Shown here: piece after piece, positions 1 through 9,401 of the stretch | How the letters are laid out: each line of letters opens with the position of its first letter | Numbering within the stretch: the stretch's first letter is position 1 | Source: Hyphomicrobiales bacterium | Lineage (GTDB): Bacteria > Pseudomonadota > Alphaproteobacteria > Rhizobiales > Beijerinckiaceae | Direction: 5' to 3' | DNA length: 36,897 nucleotides | Assembly (NCBI GenBank): GCA_947455455.1 | Contig: CANGOE010000020.1 | Span: 1 to 36,897 of the forward strand | Position numbers and translations under genes: made by a program | The notes under the pieces: model-generated | Database searches by the model: none | What the model was told of the DNA's origin: nothing | The model's input: only the letters and a program-made list of their open reading frames with translations

Positions 1-120
1 ACCGTTGAGCTGGTGATGGCTTTCGAAGAAGAGTTCTCGGTTGAAATTCCTGATGATGCCGCAGAAACCATCCGTACGGTTGGCGATGCAGTGTCCTTCC
101 TTGAGAAAAAGGCCGGCTAA
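1..120 (+). CDS. acpP: Acyl carrier protein, 3' part only
   Basis: The window opens inside this gene. The 39 visible residues run from [19 protein letters not shown] to a TAA stop and match the C-terminal half of bacterial acyl carrier protein: helix II with its acidic face (VMAFEEEF), then the IPDDAAE and [12 protein letters not shown] segments. The DSL motif carrying the phosphopantetheine serine lies just upstream, outside the window. ACP carries the growing acyl chain in type II fatty-acid synthesis and would hand it to the FabF encoded directly downstream. acpP-fabF adjacency is the usual arrangement, which supports the call although only half the protein is seen. Confidence 0.93.
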   Translation, partial: TVELVMAFEEEFSVEIPDDAAETIRTVGDAVSFLEKKAG

Positions 121-153
121 GGCTTTTCTCTGATGGCATCGGGGCAGGGCACC

Positions 154-1419
154 ATGCGGCGAGTCGTCGTGACTGGATTGGGAATGGTTACTCCGCTTGG
201 TTGCGGGGTAGATCCCACTTGGGAGCGGTTGATTGCGGGACAGAGCGGAGCGGTTCCGATTGACCGTTTCGATGTTTCGGATCTGCCTGCCCGTGTGGCA
301 TTCCAGCTTCCGGCTGGCGATTCTGCTGATGGCCTGTTCAATGCCGATCAGTGGATGGATCCCAAAGATCAACGCAAAGTTGATGATTTCATCATTTATG
401 GCATGGCGGCCGCCCGTCAGGCTCTCGATGATGCGAATTGGCATCCACAAAGCTATGAAGACCAGACCAGAACCGGTGTGATGATCGGCTCTGGGATTGG
501 CGGTATCGGTGGCATTTATGAAGCCTCCGTGACCCTGATTGAAAAGGGGCCGCGTCGTGTTTCGCCCTTCTTCATTCCCGGCCGTATCATCAATATGGCT
601 TCCGGCTATGTCTCGATTGAATTCGGCCTCAAAGGGCCCAATCATGCTGTCGTGACGGCCTGTTCGACCGGCGCGCATGCCATTGGCGATGCGGCACGCC
701 TTGTTGCCCTCGGTGATGCCGAGGTGATGGTGGCCGGTGGAGCTGAATCACCGATCAACCGCCTGTCTATGGCCGGTTTTGCGGCCTGCAAGGCCCTGTC
801 GACCAATTTCAATGACGATCCCCAGCGCGCCTCGCGTCCCTATGACCGCGACCGTGACGGTTTCGTGATGGGCGAGGGCTCCGGCGTGGTTGTGCTTGAA
901 AGCCTCGAACACGCACAGGCCCGTGGTGCAAAAATCTATGCCGAAGTGGTCGGTTACGGCATGTCGGGTGACGCTTATCACATCACGTCGCCTGCCGAAG
1001 ACGGCGATGGTGCATTCCGTTGCATGACAGCGGCCTTGAAACGCGCCGGTCTTGCCCCGTCCAATCTCGATTATATCAATGCCCATGGCACTTCGACACC
1101 TTTAGGCGACGAAATCGAATTGCGGGCGGTTGAACGTCTGGTTGGTGATGCCGCGGCAGGGATTGCGATGTCTTCGACCAAATCGGCAACCGGCCATTTG
1201 TTGGGGGCGGCGGGGGCGATCGAGGCGATCTTCTCGATTCTGGCGATTCGCGACGGTGTTGTTCCGCCCACATTGAATCTGGATCATCCTTCTGTGGAAA
1301 CCCGCATTGATCTGGTTCCCCACAAGGCGCAAAAGCGCAAGATTGATGTTGCCTTGTCGAACTCGTTCGGTTTTGGCGGCACCAATGCCTCTTTGGTGTT
1401 CAAACGGTTCCAACAATAA
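154..1419 (+). CDS. fabF: Beta-ketoacyl-ACP synthase II
   Basis: Condensing enzyme that extends acyl-ACP with malonyl-ACP in the cytoplasm; FabF normally handles the palmitoleate to cis-vaccenate step. The full thiolase fold is present. Counting from the ATG at 154 (421 aa), the nucleophile is Cys170 in VVTACSTGAH, and the two catalytic histidines are His311 in NAHGTSTPLGDE and His348 in KSATGHLLGAAG. I chose 154 because MRRVVVTGLGMVTPLG is where the family normally begins and a purine-rich stretch precedes it. An in-frame ATG at 133 would add seven residues and cannot be excluded. The gene lies 33 bases after acpP and is probably co-transcribed with it. cis-Vaccenate made by this step would be the natural substrate of the CFA-type methyltransferase at 30-31 kb. 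Confidence 0.96.
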   Translation: MRRVVVTGLGMVTPLGCGVDPTWERLIAGQSGAVPIDRFDVSDLPARVAFQLPAGDSADGLFNADQWMDPKDQRKVDDFIIYGMAAARQALDDANWHPQSYEDQTRTGVMIGSGIGGIGGIYEASVTLIEKGPRRVSPFFIPGRIINMASGYVSIEFGLKGPNHAVVTACSTGAHAIGDAARLVALGDAEVMVAGGAESPINRLSMAGFAACKALSTNFNDDPQRASRPYDRDRDGFVMGEGSGVVVLESLEHAQARGAKIYAEVVGYGMSGDAYHITSPAEDGDGAFRCMTAALKRAGLAPSNLDYINAHGTSTPLGDEIELRAVERLVGDAAAGIAMSSTKSATGHLLGAAGAIEAIFSILAIRDGVVPPTLNLDHPSVETRIDLVPHKAQKRKIDVALSNSFGFGGTNASLVFKRFQQ

Positions 1420-1564
1420 TTGTCTGCCATGGCTTTGCCATGATTGGCTTTTAAGGCTCCGGTCTGGTCATGTTGGTGTTCGGACTTCGAGTGGCATCAC
1501 ACCGTGATGCTGTTGTGGTTGCGCCTGATGGCGGGTATGAGTCACCAGAAGGAAGTACCCCGGT

Positions 1565-3103
1565 ATGCCGCCAGATAGATCTGAAGGAGATCGGTTTTCA
1601 GCCGCAAAACGCAGCCTGATCGGCCGTCTTGTGCCTAAAAGCCCGTCTGCGGCCCTCAAACCTGTTTCCGTACCAGAACCCAGCATGCAATCCAGCGGCA
1701 CCGTGCTGTCGATACTGGCCTATCTGACCCGTCTTGCGTTGGTGATGGGTGTATCGGTAGCCCTGCTGGTGGGTGGCGGCTATATGATTCACGAACAATA
1801 TATCAGCGAAGGCCCGCTTCCGACCGACAAAGTTGTGATGATCAAGGGCGGTTTGTCCGATGTGGTCGAACAATTGGTGCAGGATGGAGTGGTTGACCGT
1901 CCGATCCTGTTGATGGCGGCAATCTACATGAATGGCGTGTCGGCCAAAATCAAGGCCGGCGAATATATGTTCAAACAGAAAGCCAGCCTTGAGGATGTCA
2001 TCGGAACCCTCACCGAGGGCAAGGCAATCCTGCAATCGATCCTGATCAAGGAAGGGCTGACCAGCCAGCAGATTGTCGATCATCTCAAAGAGAACGACTA
2101 TTTGACGGGTGAGATCACCAACGTGCCACCCGAAGGCAGTTTGCTGCCCGAAACCTATAAATTCTCGCGGGGCATGAGCCGCCAGCAATTGCTCGACCGG
2201 ATGATGCAGGATCAGGCCAGATTGGTGAAGGAATTATGGGCGCGCCGCGTGGCGGGCCTGCCGATCCAGTCGCCGGCTGAAATGGTGGTGCTGGCCTCCA
2301 TTGTCGAGAAAGAAACCGGCAAGGCGGATGAGCGCTCGCGTGTCGCGCGTGTATTTCTGAACCGCCTCGACAAAAAAATGCGCCTGCAATCCGATCCCAC
2401 CATCATTTATGGTCTGGTGGGCGGCAAAGGCAGTCTGGGTCGTTCGCTGACCCGCAGTGATATTGACTCGCAAACGCCCTACAACACCTATGTGATCCCT
2501 GCATTGCCTCCCGCACCGATCGGCAATCCCGGACGGGCCGCGCTGGAAGCCGTGATCAACCCATCGCAGACCAAGGAATTGTATTTCGTGGCCGATGGCA
2601 CCGGCGGGCATGTGTTTGCCGAAACCTATGAACAGCACCTGCGCAATGTGTCGCGTTGGCGGCAGATCGAGAACGAGCGCAAGGATATTCCCCCGCCTGT
2701 TGCGCAATCACCCTCTGTGACCGTGACCACGCCGCCCGCATCGGGTGTTGCCAAACCCTCCGCACCTGTGGCCACTGCCGCGCCTGCCACCTCAGGAGTG
2801 ACGATCACGCCTGCTCCTTCAAGTCCTGCCGCAACAACTCCTGCCGCATCACCTGCTCCTGTTGCACCAGTTCCTGTTGCATCGGCATCTGCCGCATCCG
2901 CATCCGCATCCGCACCTGCCCCTGCCGCCTCCGCACCTGCCGCAGTGGTGCCTGAGCCCTCATCCGGCTTTGTTATGCCTGCACAGGTTCCACTGCCACC
3001 GGTTCCGCCTGCTGGTTTGCGTGACGGTTCTGCGGGGGCCGCACCGTCGACGGATCAGAATTTTGATCTGACAACCTCCAAGACCATTCCAAAACTGAAT
3101 TGA
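1565..3103 (+). CDS. mltG: Endolytic murein transglycosylase MltG, with long Ala/Pro-rich tail
   Basis: MltG (YceG family) is an inner-membrane lytic transglycosylase that cuts nascent glycan strands and releases the chain from the synthase. The protein has a cytoplasmic N-terminus, one membrane segment at about residues 48-76, a LysM-like region, then the catalytic domain with LLPETYKFSRG (about 193-203), ASIVEKETG (about 244-252, carrying the catalytic Glu), SDPTIIYGL and PPAPIGNPG. The last recognisable family motif is YFVADGTGGHVFAETYEQH. After it come about 140 residues rich in Ala, Pro, Ser and Val, so the 512 aa total well exceeds the usual 330-400. The start at 1565 has an AAGGAAG ribosome site upstream. 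The 145 bases after fabF hold no other gene. YicC, which often follows mltG in alphaproteobacteria, is absent. Confidence 0.93.
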   Translation: MPPDRSEGDRFSAAKRSLIGRLVPKSPSAALKPVSVPEPSMQSSGTVLSILAYLTRLALVMGVSVALLVGGGYMIHEQYISEGPLPTDKVVMIKGGLSDVVEQLVQDGVVDRPILLMAAIYMNGVSAKIKAGEYMFKQKASLEDVIGTLTEGKAILQSILIKEGLTSQQIVDHLKENDYLTGEITNVPPEGSLLPETYKFSRGMSRQQLLDRMMQDQARLVKELWARRVAGLPIQSPAEMVVLASIVEKETGKADERSRVARVFLNRLDKKMRLQSDPTIIYGLVGGKGSLGRSLTRSDIDSQTPYNTYVIPALPPAPIGNPGRAALEAVINPSQTKELYFVADGTGGHVFAETYEQHLRNVSRWRQIENERKDIPPPVAQSPSVTVTTPPASGVAKPSAPVATAAPATSGVTITPAPSSPAATTPAASPAPVAPVPVASASAASASASAPAPAASAPAAVVPEPSSGFVMPAQVPLPPVPPAGLRDGSAGAAPSTDQNFDLTTSKTIPKLN

Positions 3104-3155
3104 CCATTCCCGCTGTGTCGGGCATCGACATCTGATACGATTAGACGAGGGCACA

Positions 3156-3815
3156 ATGAGCATCGAAACGGCCACACTCGAAAACAATGTGATTGGCCGT
3201 CGCGGCTTGATGCTGGTGCTGTCCTCGCCATCGGGAGCCGGAAAAACCACTCTGACCCGTCTGTTGCGTGAAGAAGAGCCGAGCCTGACCCTGTCCATAT
3301 CGGTCACCACGCGCTCGCGCAGGCCGAGCGAGGTCGAGGGTGTGCATTACCATTTTATCCAGCAGGCCGAGTTTCTGGCCTTGCGGGATCGGGGTGAATT
3401 GCTCGAATGGGCCGAGGTCCACGGCAATTTCTACGGATCCCCCAAAAAACCGATCGAAGCCTCCTTGATGCAGGGCAAGGATATTCTGTTCGATATCGAT
3501 TATCAGGGCGCACAACAGGTGCGCTCCAATGCGCCCGATGATGTGGTCAGCATCTTCATTCTGCCCCCCTCGATCCCCGAATTGCGCCAACGACTGCACC
3601 GTCGCGCCGAGGATAGCGAAGAGGTGATCAACCAGCGTCTGGCGGCCGCCAAAGGCGAGATCGACCGCTGGCGCGATTATGATTATGTGCTGGTCAATGA
3701 CGATCTCAACCGCACATTTTCGCGGCTGAAAGCCATTCTGGTGGCCGAACGCCTGCGCCGCGACCGCCAATTGGGTCTGCAGAGCTTTATCGACAGTCTC
3801 GCCGCCGCTTTATAA
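3156..3815 (+). CDS. gmk: Guanylate kinase
   Basis: Phosphorylates GMP to GDP with ATP in the cytoplasm, an essential step in guanine nucleotide supply and recycling of c-di-GMP and ppGpp products. The 219 aa protein has a P-loop SSPSGAGKTTL (about 23-33), the GMP-binding SVTTRSRRPSEVEGVHYHF segment, the conserved LLEWAEVHGNFYGSP block and DIDYQGAQQVR. The length is typical for the family. The start at 3156 has GAGGG six bases upstream. It follows mltG by 52 bases and converges on rsmA with only 11 bases between the two stops, without an obvious U-tract terminator. Confidence 0.97.
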   Translation: MSIETATLENNVIGRRGLMLVLSSPSGAGKTTLTRLLREEEPSLTLSISVTTRSRRPSEVEGVHYHFIQQAEFLALRDRGELLEWAEVHGNFYGSPKKPIEASLMQGKDILFDIDYQGAQQVRSNAPDDVVSIFILPPSIPELRQRLHRRAEDSEEVINQRLAAAKGEIDRWRDYDYVLVNDDLNRTFSRLKAILVAERLRRDRQLGLQSFIDSLAAAL

Positions 3816-3826
3816 CCTGTGAGGCG

Positions 3827-4684
3827 TTAGTCTTGCCGGAGGGCATCAAAAGCCTGTGCCAGCGCGACAAAGCCTTCGACAGGGACGGTTTCGGCCCGCA
3901 AGGTCGGTTCGATCCCGACGGTGGCCAGCAGTTCCAGCGGGTGGGCGGTCAACCCCTTCAGACTTTGACGGAGCATTTTGCGGCGTTGTCCGAAGGCCGC
4001 CGCCGTGACGCGTGAGAGCGTCTGCATATTGCACGGCTCTGGATGCGGGCGGGGGACCAGTTGGACCACCGATGAGGTGACTTTTGGGGGCGGCGTAAAG
4101 GCGCTGGGGGAGACATCAAACAGGATTCTGGTTTCGCACCGCCAGTTAGAAATAACGGCGAGGCGGCCATAATCTTTCTGTTGTTCGGGTGTGGCGACAA
4201 TGCGTTCGGCCACTTCGCGCTGGAACATCAGCGTCAGGCTCTCGAAAAACGGCGGCCACGGCATGGTTTCAAGCCAGCCGATCAGCAAAGCCGTGCCGAT
4301 ATTATAGGGCAGATTGGCCACGATCCGGCACGGCTCGCCGGGTATCAGATAATCGGTGAGCGGGACCGACATCGCATCACCGGCGATAACCTGTAACCGG
4401 TCCGGATAATGCGCGGCAATTTCCGCCAAAGCGGGCAGGCACCGTTCGTCACGCTCGACGGCGATGACCTTTTTGGCCCCATTGGCCAGCAAGGCGCGGG
4501 TCAGACCGCCCGGACCCGGACCGATTTCGATGATGGTGGCCTGCGACAGATCGCCTGCGGCACGTGCGATGCGTCCGGTCAGGTTCAGATCGAGCAGGAA
4601 ATTTTGACCCAGCGATTTTTTGGCCGCCAGATCATGTCTGGCAATCACATCGCGTAAAGGGGGCAATCCGTCTGCGGCCATCAT
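3827..4684 (-). CDS. rsmA: 16S rRNA dimethyladenosine transferase (KsgA)
   Basis: Dimethylates the two adjacent adenosines in the helix 45 loop of 16S rRNA late in 30S assembly, using SAM. Visible motifs are [11 protein letters not shown] near the N-terminus, SAM motif [17 protein letters not shown] (written [11 protein letters not shown] here) and the [11 protein letters not shown] active-site motif that contacts the target adenine. I chose the ATG at 4684 because it overlaps the pdxA stop as ATGA, implying translational coupling, and gives the usual [14 protein letters not shown] start. An upstream ATG at 4693 would add three residues. It is the last gene of the lptF-lptG-lptD-pdxA-rsmA run. 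Confidence 0.96.
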   Translation of the reverse strand: MMAADGLPPLRDVIARHDLAAKKSLGQNFLLDLNLTGRIARAAGDLSQATIIEIGPGPGGLTRALLANGAKKVIAVERDERCLPALAEIAAHYPDRLQVIAGDAMSVPLTDYLIPGEPCRIVANLPYNIGTALLIGWLETMPWPPFFESLTLMFQREVAERIVATPEQQKDYGRLAVISNWRCETRILFDVSPSAFTPPPKVTSSVVQLVPRPHPEPCNMQTLSRVTAAAFGQRRKMLRQSLKGLTAHPLELLATVGIEPTLRAETVPVEGFVALAQAFDALRQD

Positions 4685-5709
4685 GACGGGCATCCGTGGC
4701 GTGCAACCATGGTGCGCGCCAGTTTGAGTGCCGCAATCATGCTGTCGGGCTTGGCAAGACTGTGTCCGTTTTGGCTCTGTCCTGCAATATCGAAGGCCGT
4801 GCCGTGATCGGGCGAGGTGCGGATGAAGGGCAGGCCCAAGGTGACATTGACGCCGTCATCAAAGGCGAGGGTTTTGACCGGTATCAGCGCCTGATCATGG
4901 CTTGGACACAGGGCTATGTCATAGCCCGCACGGGCGCGTTCGTGAAACAGTGTATCGGCAGAAAGCGGCCCTTTGATATCAAAGCCACGGGCCTGCAAGG
5001 CCTTGACGGCGGGTATCAGAATATCACGCTCTTCGGTGCCGATACGTCCGTCCTCACCCGCATGCGGATTGAGACCCGACAGGACCAGTCGCGGGCGTGA
5101 CGAACCGAACCATTGTTGCCAATCCCGATCGATGATCTCGACACAGGTGGTCAGCAAGTCCGCTGTCATCATGTCAGAAACAGATTTCAGCGGGATATGG
5201 ATGGTCAAAGGCACCACCGCCAGCACCGGTGACCAGATCATCATCACCGGATGCACCCGACGGCCCCAATAGGTATGGGCCAGTTCGGCGAGATATTCGG
5301 TATGGCCTGGATGGTTGAAGCCAGCCGACTGCAAAACCGATTTGGCAATCGGTGCTGTCACAATCGCCGCGCCACGCCCCTGATGAATTGTTTGAACGCC
5401 CAAGCGGATGGCTTCGATAATGGCATGCGCATTGGCGGGATCGGGCTTGCCGGCCCGGACTTGAGCTTTGACAGGCACGGGCCAGACAGGAAGACCTTGA
5501 GCAAAATCTTCTGTCGCTTGCTCCGGTGTGCTGGCGAGCAAAGGAAAATCGAGACCGAGCGATTGCATCCTGTCGGCCAATACGGCTGGGTCTCCCAACA
5601 CCAGAAAGGCGGGCAGATCGTGCTGGTGACGCAGGTGATAGGCGGCCAGAATAACATCGGGACCGATCCCGGCCGGATCACCGCTCGATACAAGCAAAGG
5701 CGGAACCAT
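4681..5709 (-). CDS. pdxA: 4-hydroxythreonine-4-phosphate dehydrogenase
   Basis: NAD-dependent dehydrogenase of the DXP-dependent pyridoxal 5'-phosphate pathway. Its product condenses with deoxyxylulose phosphate in the PdxJ reaction. Family landmarks are [12 protein letters not shown] at the N-terminus, [24 protein letters not shown] with the metal-binding His, [27 protein letters not shown] and [12 protein letters not shown]. The ATG at 5709 was chosen because GGAGGG sits five bases upstream and the protein then begins [14 protein letters not shown], as relatives do. An ATG at 5724 lacks a ribosome site. The gene normally sits beside surA and rsmA; rsmA is here but surA is missing. Confidence 0.96.
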   Translation of the reverse strand: MVPPLLVSSGDPAGIGPDVILAAYHLRHQHDLPAFLVLGDPAVLADRMQSLGLDFPLLASTPEQATEDFAQGLPVWPVPVKAQVRAGKPDPANAHAIIEAIRLGVQTIHQGRGAAIVTAPIAKSVLQSAGFNHPGHTEYLAELAHTYWGRRVHPVMMIWSPVLAVVPLTIHIPLKSVSDMMTADLLTTCVEIIDRDWQQWFGSSRPRLVLSGLNPHAGEDGRIGTEERDILIPAVKALQARGFDIKGPLSADTLFHERARAGYDIALCPSHDQALIPVKTLAFDDGVNVTLGLPFIRTSPDHGTAFDIAGQSQNGHSLAKPDSMIAALKLARTMVARHGCPS

Positions 5710-5776
5710 CAATCCCTCCGACATATCAAACAGGCGTGAAGTCCGGACAGAGCGGGAAGGGCCACGTGCCGAAGGC

Positions 5777-8260
5777 TTATTGCTGAACCGGTGTCGAGCT
5801 CTGGCTGAAGCGGGTCGCGCCCAAGGTTTTCAACTCGATCCGCAACAGCAAAGTGCGGTTGCGCTGGGTTGTGCCGTAAACAGCTCCGCCCATCGCCTCG
5901 GAATAACTCACCTCGAACACGGCACATTCGTCTTTGTAGCCAAGACCGCCAAACACACCGGAGACGACCGGAAGATTGGTTGTGCGGTTGCTATAGCCCA
6001 ACAAGGACAATTCAGCCTCCTTGCGGGCCATGTCCAGAGCCGTGCCGCCGAAGACGTAGTAATTGTCGTCAATCGCGTAGCGCGTGGAGGCCAGAACCCC
6101 TTCGCGCCGATAGGAATAGCCGATCAAGGGTTGGGCGGCATAGCGGCCGAACGTCACATTGGTCGAGAAACGGCCCACAATGGCCACCCCTTGAAGTTCC
6201 AGCCGTTTCATAGCGCCGCTGACTTCATCAAAGCGTGCCTTGCTGGTGAAGCTGTAATTGGCAGAGGGGACCAGCTGGATCCGGCCGACATAATCGGAAT
6301 GGGATGTATCCAGCCCCGATTGCGGACCGACAATCGCGGCGCCGCCATTGGCAAAGGAATTAGTGCCGGACAGATGGTAAGATTGGCCGAACAGGACATT
6401 GGCCGAAGCGCCGCCATCAGCCGTGATGCTGTATTTGGCACCGATATTGGCACGGGTACCACCTTCGACACGGTCGTAACCCGAGAATTTATTGACCTCG
6501 AACAGGGTCGTGTCATCAAACACAAGACTTTGCGCATCTTCATTGGGGATGCGGTTGATGTTGATTTCGCCCGGACGCGTGATGATCTGGCCGATCGGTT
6601 CGACCACATGCGTCATGCCCCATTGATGGGCAACGAAGGGGAAGCGATAGGTGACACCGGCGGCCGCCATCGGACGCACGGTCGCCTCGTTGCTCGAACC
6701 GATGAAATTGCTCTGGTAGCTGTTATAGGTGCCGCTCTCATTGAGCGACAGGAAGGTGGCATCACTGCGCAAGGATCCGAACGGGGTCCATGATTGGCCC
6801 AGAGGATCGATGAAGGTTTTGCGCCAGGCCACTTCCATGGTTGCACGGTCATAATGGCCGGCCACACCGCGCAAGATACAATCGTTACGGTTGTATTGGC
6901 CGGGCAGGCAGGTCGAATGGCCTATGCCCTGATAGTCACCGAACAAGAGACCGGTGCGGTAAAGGCTCCGGTAATCGGCTTCTTCACGGCTGGAACTGGT
7001 AAAATTGGCCGTCAGGCGGGTTTCACCACCCAGGACGGACGGCGTTTCAAACCGGCGGTCATAGTCAATCACAGGCGCGATAACGGGCTGGCTCTTTTGC
7101 ACGTCATTGGTCGAGGTCAGCGTCTTGAAATAATAACCGCGCATATCGAACAGGCTACGGTCGCCCTGTCCGGTGAGATAGGCTGTCGATGTCGACGTTT
7201 GCAGAGATGAATTGATGAAAGAGGTCAGGCTTTCGCTTTTCATCTTGTAGTTTTTCAAGAACCAGCGGTCAGACAGCAGGTTGACATCCCAACCCGTCTT
7301 CCATTGTTCGTTGATGAAGAACAGACCTGTCGACTCGATCGATCCGCGCATATCGCGTCCGCCCGCACCCAAGGGAGCCGGTGAAAATGCCGAAGGATCG
7401 TTCTGCTTGATGCCGCTGACACGGACATTGTAGATCCCGTTTTCGAGGCGTTGCTTCCATTCCGCCTGCATCAGGACGCCCTGGCGTGACAGCAAGGTCG
7501 GTGTCAGGCGCAACTCGTAATCGGGCGCCAAATTCCAGAAGAAAGGCAGGCTGATGCCGGTCCCCAGCGCGGTATTGGCAATATAATGGGGAGGCAGGAA
7601 GCCTGTCTTGCGTTTCACTGTCGGATCGGGGGCTGAGGCATAAGGCATCCAGAACACCGGAAAACCGCCGAATTCGATCACGGCATTCTCGTAATAGATC
7701 ATCTGTTCAGCGTTTTTGTGGATGATCTTGGTGGCGCGCACCTGCCAGAGGGGAGGCTTTTCGGGCGCGTCCTTGCAAGGTTCACAGGCCGTATAGGTGC
7801 CTTTTTCAAAGACGGTTGCATCACCGTCGATGCGCTCGGCATGGGGAGCGGCGAAGCGGGATTGGTCAGTCCGCAAAATGCGAAGGGACTGGATGAAACC
7901 GTCCTTGAAATCGTCGGTCAGTTCCATCTTGTCGCCATAGGCGATCTCGCCGGTCGGTTCGCGCATCCGGACATGGCCGATGGCCTGAACACGTTTGGTT
8001 TTCTGGTCATAAATGACCTTGTCAGCCTCAAGCACCTTGCCCTGATAGTAAAGCTGGGCATCGCCGACAGCCGAAACCGTGCCTTTGTCCTTGTCATAAA
8101 CAAGGGTTTGGGCTTCGACCAACAAACGGTCTTCTTCCTTGGCAACACTTTTGGAGCTGAATTTGTCGGTCAGGGTTTGCGCGGACACGGCAAAACCTCC
8201 CGCCAGATGCAGGAGAGCAGACAAAAGAACCAGCCGACTGATGCGAGGCAAAAACCCCAT
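5777..8260 (-). CDS. lptD: LPS-assembly outer-membrane protein LptD
   Basis: Outer-membrane beta-barrel that, with the lipoprotein LptE, inserts lipopolysaccharide into the outer leaflet. The 827 aa protein has a signal peptide ending near VSAQT (about residue 28), an LptA/OstA-like periplasmic jellyroll (DRLLVEAQTLVYDKDKGTVSAVGDAQLYYQG and following repeats), a CEPC pair near residue 158, then the barrel domain with the conserved WNLAPDYELRLTPTLLSRQG stretch. A further Cys lies near the C-terminus (KDECAVFEVSYS), consistent with the inter-domain disulfide pattern of LptD. The start at 8260 has GGAAA upstream. It follows lptG by 51 bases, so all three Lpt genes form one unit. No surA follows it. 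Confidence 0.95.
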   Translation of the reverse strand: MGFLPRISRLVLLSALLHLAGGFAVSAQTLTDKFSSKSVAKEEDRLLVEAQTLVYDKDKGTVSAVGDAQLYYQGKVLEADKVIYDQKTKRVQAIGHVRMREPTGEIAYGDKMELTDDFKDGFIQSLRILRTDQSRFAAPHAERIDGDATVFEKGTYTACEPCKDAPEKPPLWQVRATKIIHKNAEQMIYYENAVIEFGGFPVFWMPYASAPDPTVKRKTGFLPPHYIANTALGTGISLPFFWNLAPDYELRLTPTLLSRQGVLMQAEWKQRLENGIYNVRVSGIKQNDPSAFSPAPLGAGGRDMRGSIESTGLFFINEQWKTGWDVNLLSDRWFLKNYKMKSESLTSFINSSLQTSTSTAYLTGQGDRSLFDMRGYYFKTLTSTNDVQKSQPVIAPVIDYDRRFETPSVLGGETRLTANFTSSSREEADYRSLYRTGLLFGDYQGIGHSTCLPGQYNRNDCILRGVAGHYDRATMEVAWRKTFIDPLGQSWTPFGSLRSDATFLSLNESGTYNSYQSNFIGSSNEATVRPMAAAGVTYRFPFVAHQWGMTHVVEPIGQIITRPGEININRIPNEDAQSLVFDDTTLFEVNKFSGYDRVEGGTRANIGAKYSITADGGASANVLFGQSYHLSGTNSFANGGAAIVGPQSGLDTSHSDYVGRIQLVPSANYSFTSKARFDEVSGAMKRLELQGVAIVGRFSTNVTFGRYAAQPLIGYSYRREGVLASTRYAIDDNYYVFGGTALDMARKEAELSLLGYSNRTTNLPVVSGVFGGLGYKDECAVFEVSYSEAMGGAVYGTTQRNRTLLLRIELKTLGATRFSQSSTPVQQ

Positions 8261-8312
8261 AGGTATTTCCTAAAACACGACAGACCCATCATTAAACGAT
8301 GACGGGACGATA

Positions 8313-9401
8313 TCAACCATCCTCTTGATATAATAACGCCAGACTGCCCAACAATCCGCCGATAATCGAGGGTGACCAAGCCGCGGCAACTGTGGACAAG
8401 ATCCCGGCAGCTCCCAAATCCTCGATCAGCTTGGTCGATATATACAGAATGAAGCCCGAAGCGACACCGGCCAGCACCATGCGCGCCACACCGCCGAAGC
8501 GGAAGAAGCGTAAGGACACTGCTGCGGCAATCAAAACCATGGCCGCAAACAGGAAGGGACGGGCCATAAGTGTATTGAATTGTTGACGATATCGCGTTGC
8601 ATCCAGTCCCGCGACCTCGGTGCGCTCGATATGGGCGGGCAGGGACCAGAAGGGCACGCTATCAGCCGAGGCATAGGACTGTCGCAATTGCTGGTGGGTC
8701 AAATTGGAGGCCACCAGAAATTCCTCGTGATCCTCTGGCTCATTGCCCGGAATGGTCACCCGTGCACCGGAAATGCGCCAGTAACCATCTTTTAAAAAAG
8801 CGCTCTTGCCTTCGACCCGTTGCTGGAAAACGCTCTGGTCATCGAAGCTGAAAACAGTGATCGCGCTGACCCGCCCCAAGGCGGCATCCATCGAACCGAC
8901 ACGGATGATCGCCTGTCCGTCTACACTCTTCTGGCGGATCCAGATGTCATCGGTCAAAGGTCCGCGATTGCGCCCCAATAAGGCGGTTTCCATCGTCGTG
9001 GCTTTTTCTTTCATCGAGGCGGAAATTGGGTTGTAAACTGTCACAATCAACACACCGAACCCGACAGCCACCAGCAAAGGCGCAAACAGGAATTGCCACG
9101 CCGACAGGCCGGAAGCGCGCGCGATCACCAATTCGAGTTTGCGCGACAGGTCCAGCAGTGTCAGCATGGCCCCGAACAGAACGGCAAACGGAAAAACCTG
9201 TTCGGCAATCGCAGGGGTTCTGAACAGCGACAGGCGGGCCACCACCAGACTGGTTGCCGCAGGAACATCCGATGTGCGGCGGATCAGTTCAACAAAATCA
9301 AGCGTATAAATCAGCGCAAACACCGTCAGAAACACCATCAGCATGGCACGGGCAAAGCGTAATGCCAGATAGCGTGACAGGGTCGGAGAGGCAAAGATCA
9401 T
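8313..9401 (-). CDS. lptG: LPS export permease LptG
   Basis: One of the two inner-membrane permeases of the LptB2FG ABC exporter, which extracts LPS from the inner membrane and passes it to LptC. The 362 aa protein has the family plan: three N-terminal membrane segments (about 20-40, 60-80 and 100-120), a periplasmic jellyroll domain in the middle, and three C-terminal segments from about residue 275 on. The N-terminal TLSRYLALRFARAMLMVF and the CPVL-like cytoplasmic loop TLLDLSRKLELVIARASGLS match the YjgP/YjgQ family. The ATG at 9401 overlaps the lptF stop as ATGA. The longer open frame upstream to 9539 lies inside lptF and is not a better start. Confidence 0.94.
   Translation of the reverse strand: MIFASPTLSRYLALRFARAMLMVFLTVFALIYTLDFVELIRRTSDVPAATSLVVARLSLFRTPAIAEQVFPFAVLFGAMLTLLDLSRKLELVIARASGLSAWQFLFAPLLVAVGFGVLIVTVYNPISASMKEKATTMETALLGRNRGPLTDDIWIRQKSVDGQAIIRVGSMDAALGRVSAITVFSFDDQSVFQQRVEGKSAFLKDGYWRISGARVTIPGNEPEDHEEFLVASNLTHQQLRQSYASADSVPFWSLPAHIERTEVAGLDATRYRQQFNTLMARPFLFAAMVLIAAAVSLRFFRFGGVARMVLAGVASGFILYISTKLIEDLGAAGILSTVAAAWSPSIIGGLLGSLALLYQEDG

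Noticed and set aside
1430-1455. Small ATGGC-TTT-GCCAT hairpin after fabF as terminator
   Set aside because: Only five base pairs and no adjacent T-run.
5780-6793. 337-codon open frame antisense to lptD
   Set aside because: Low-information composition typical of a reverse frame; no family features, and lptD is certain.
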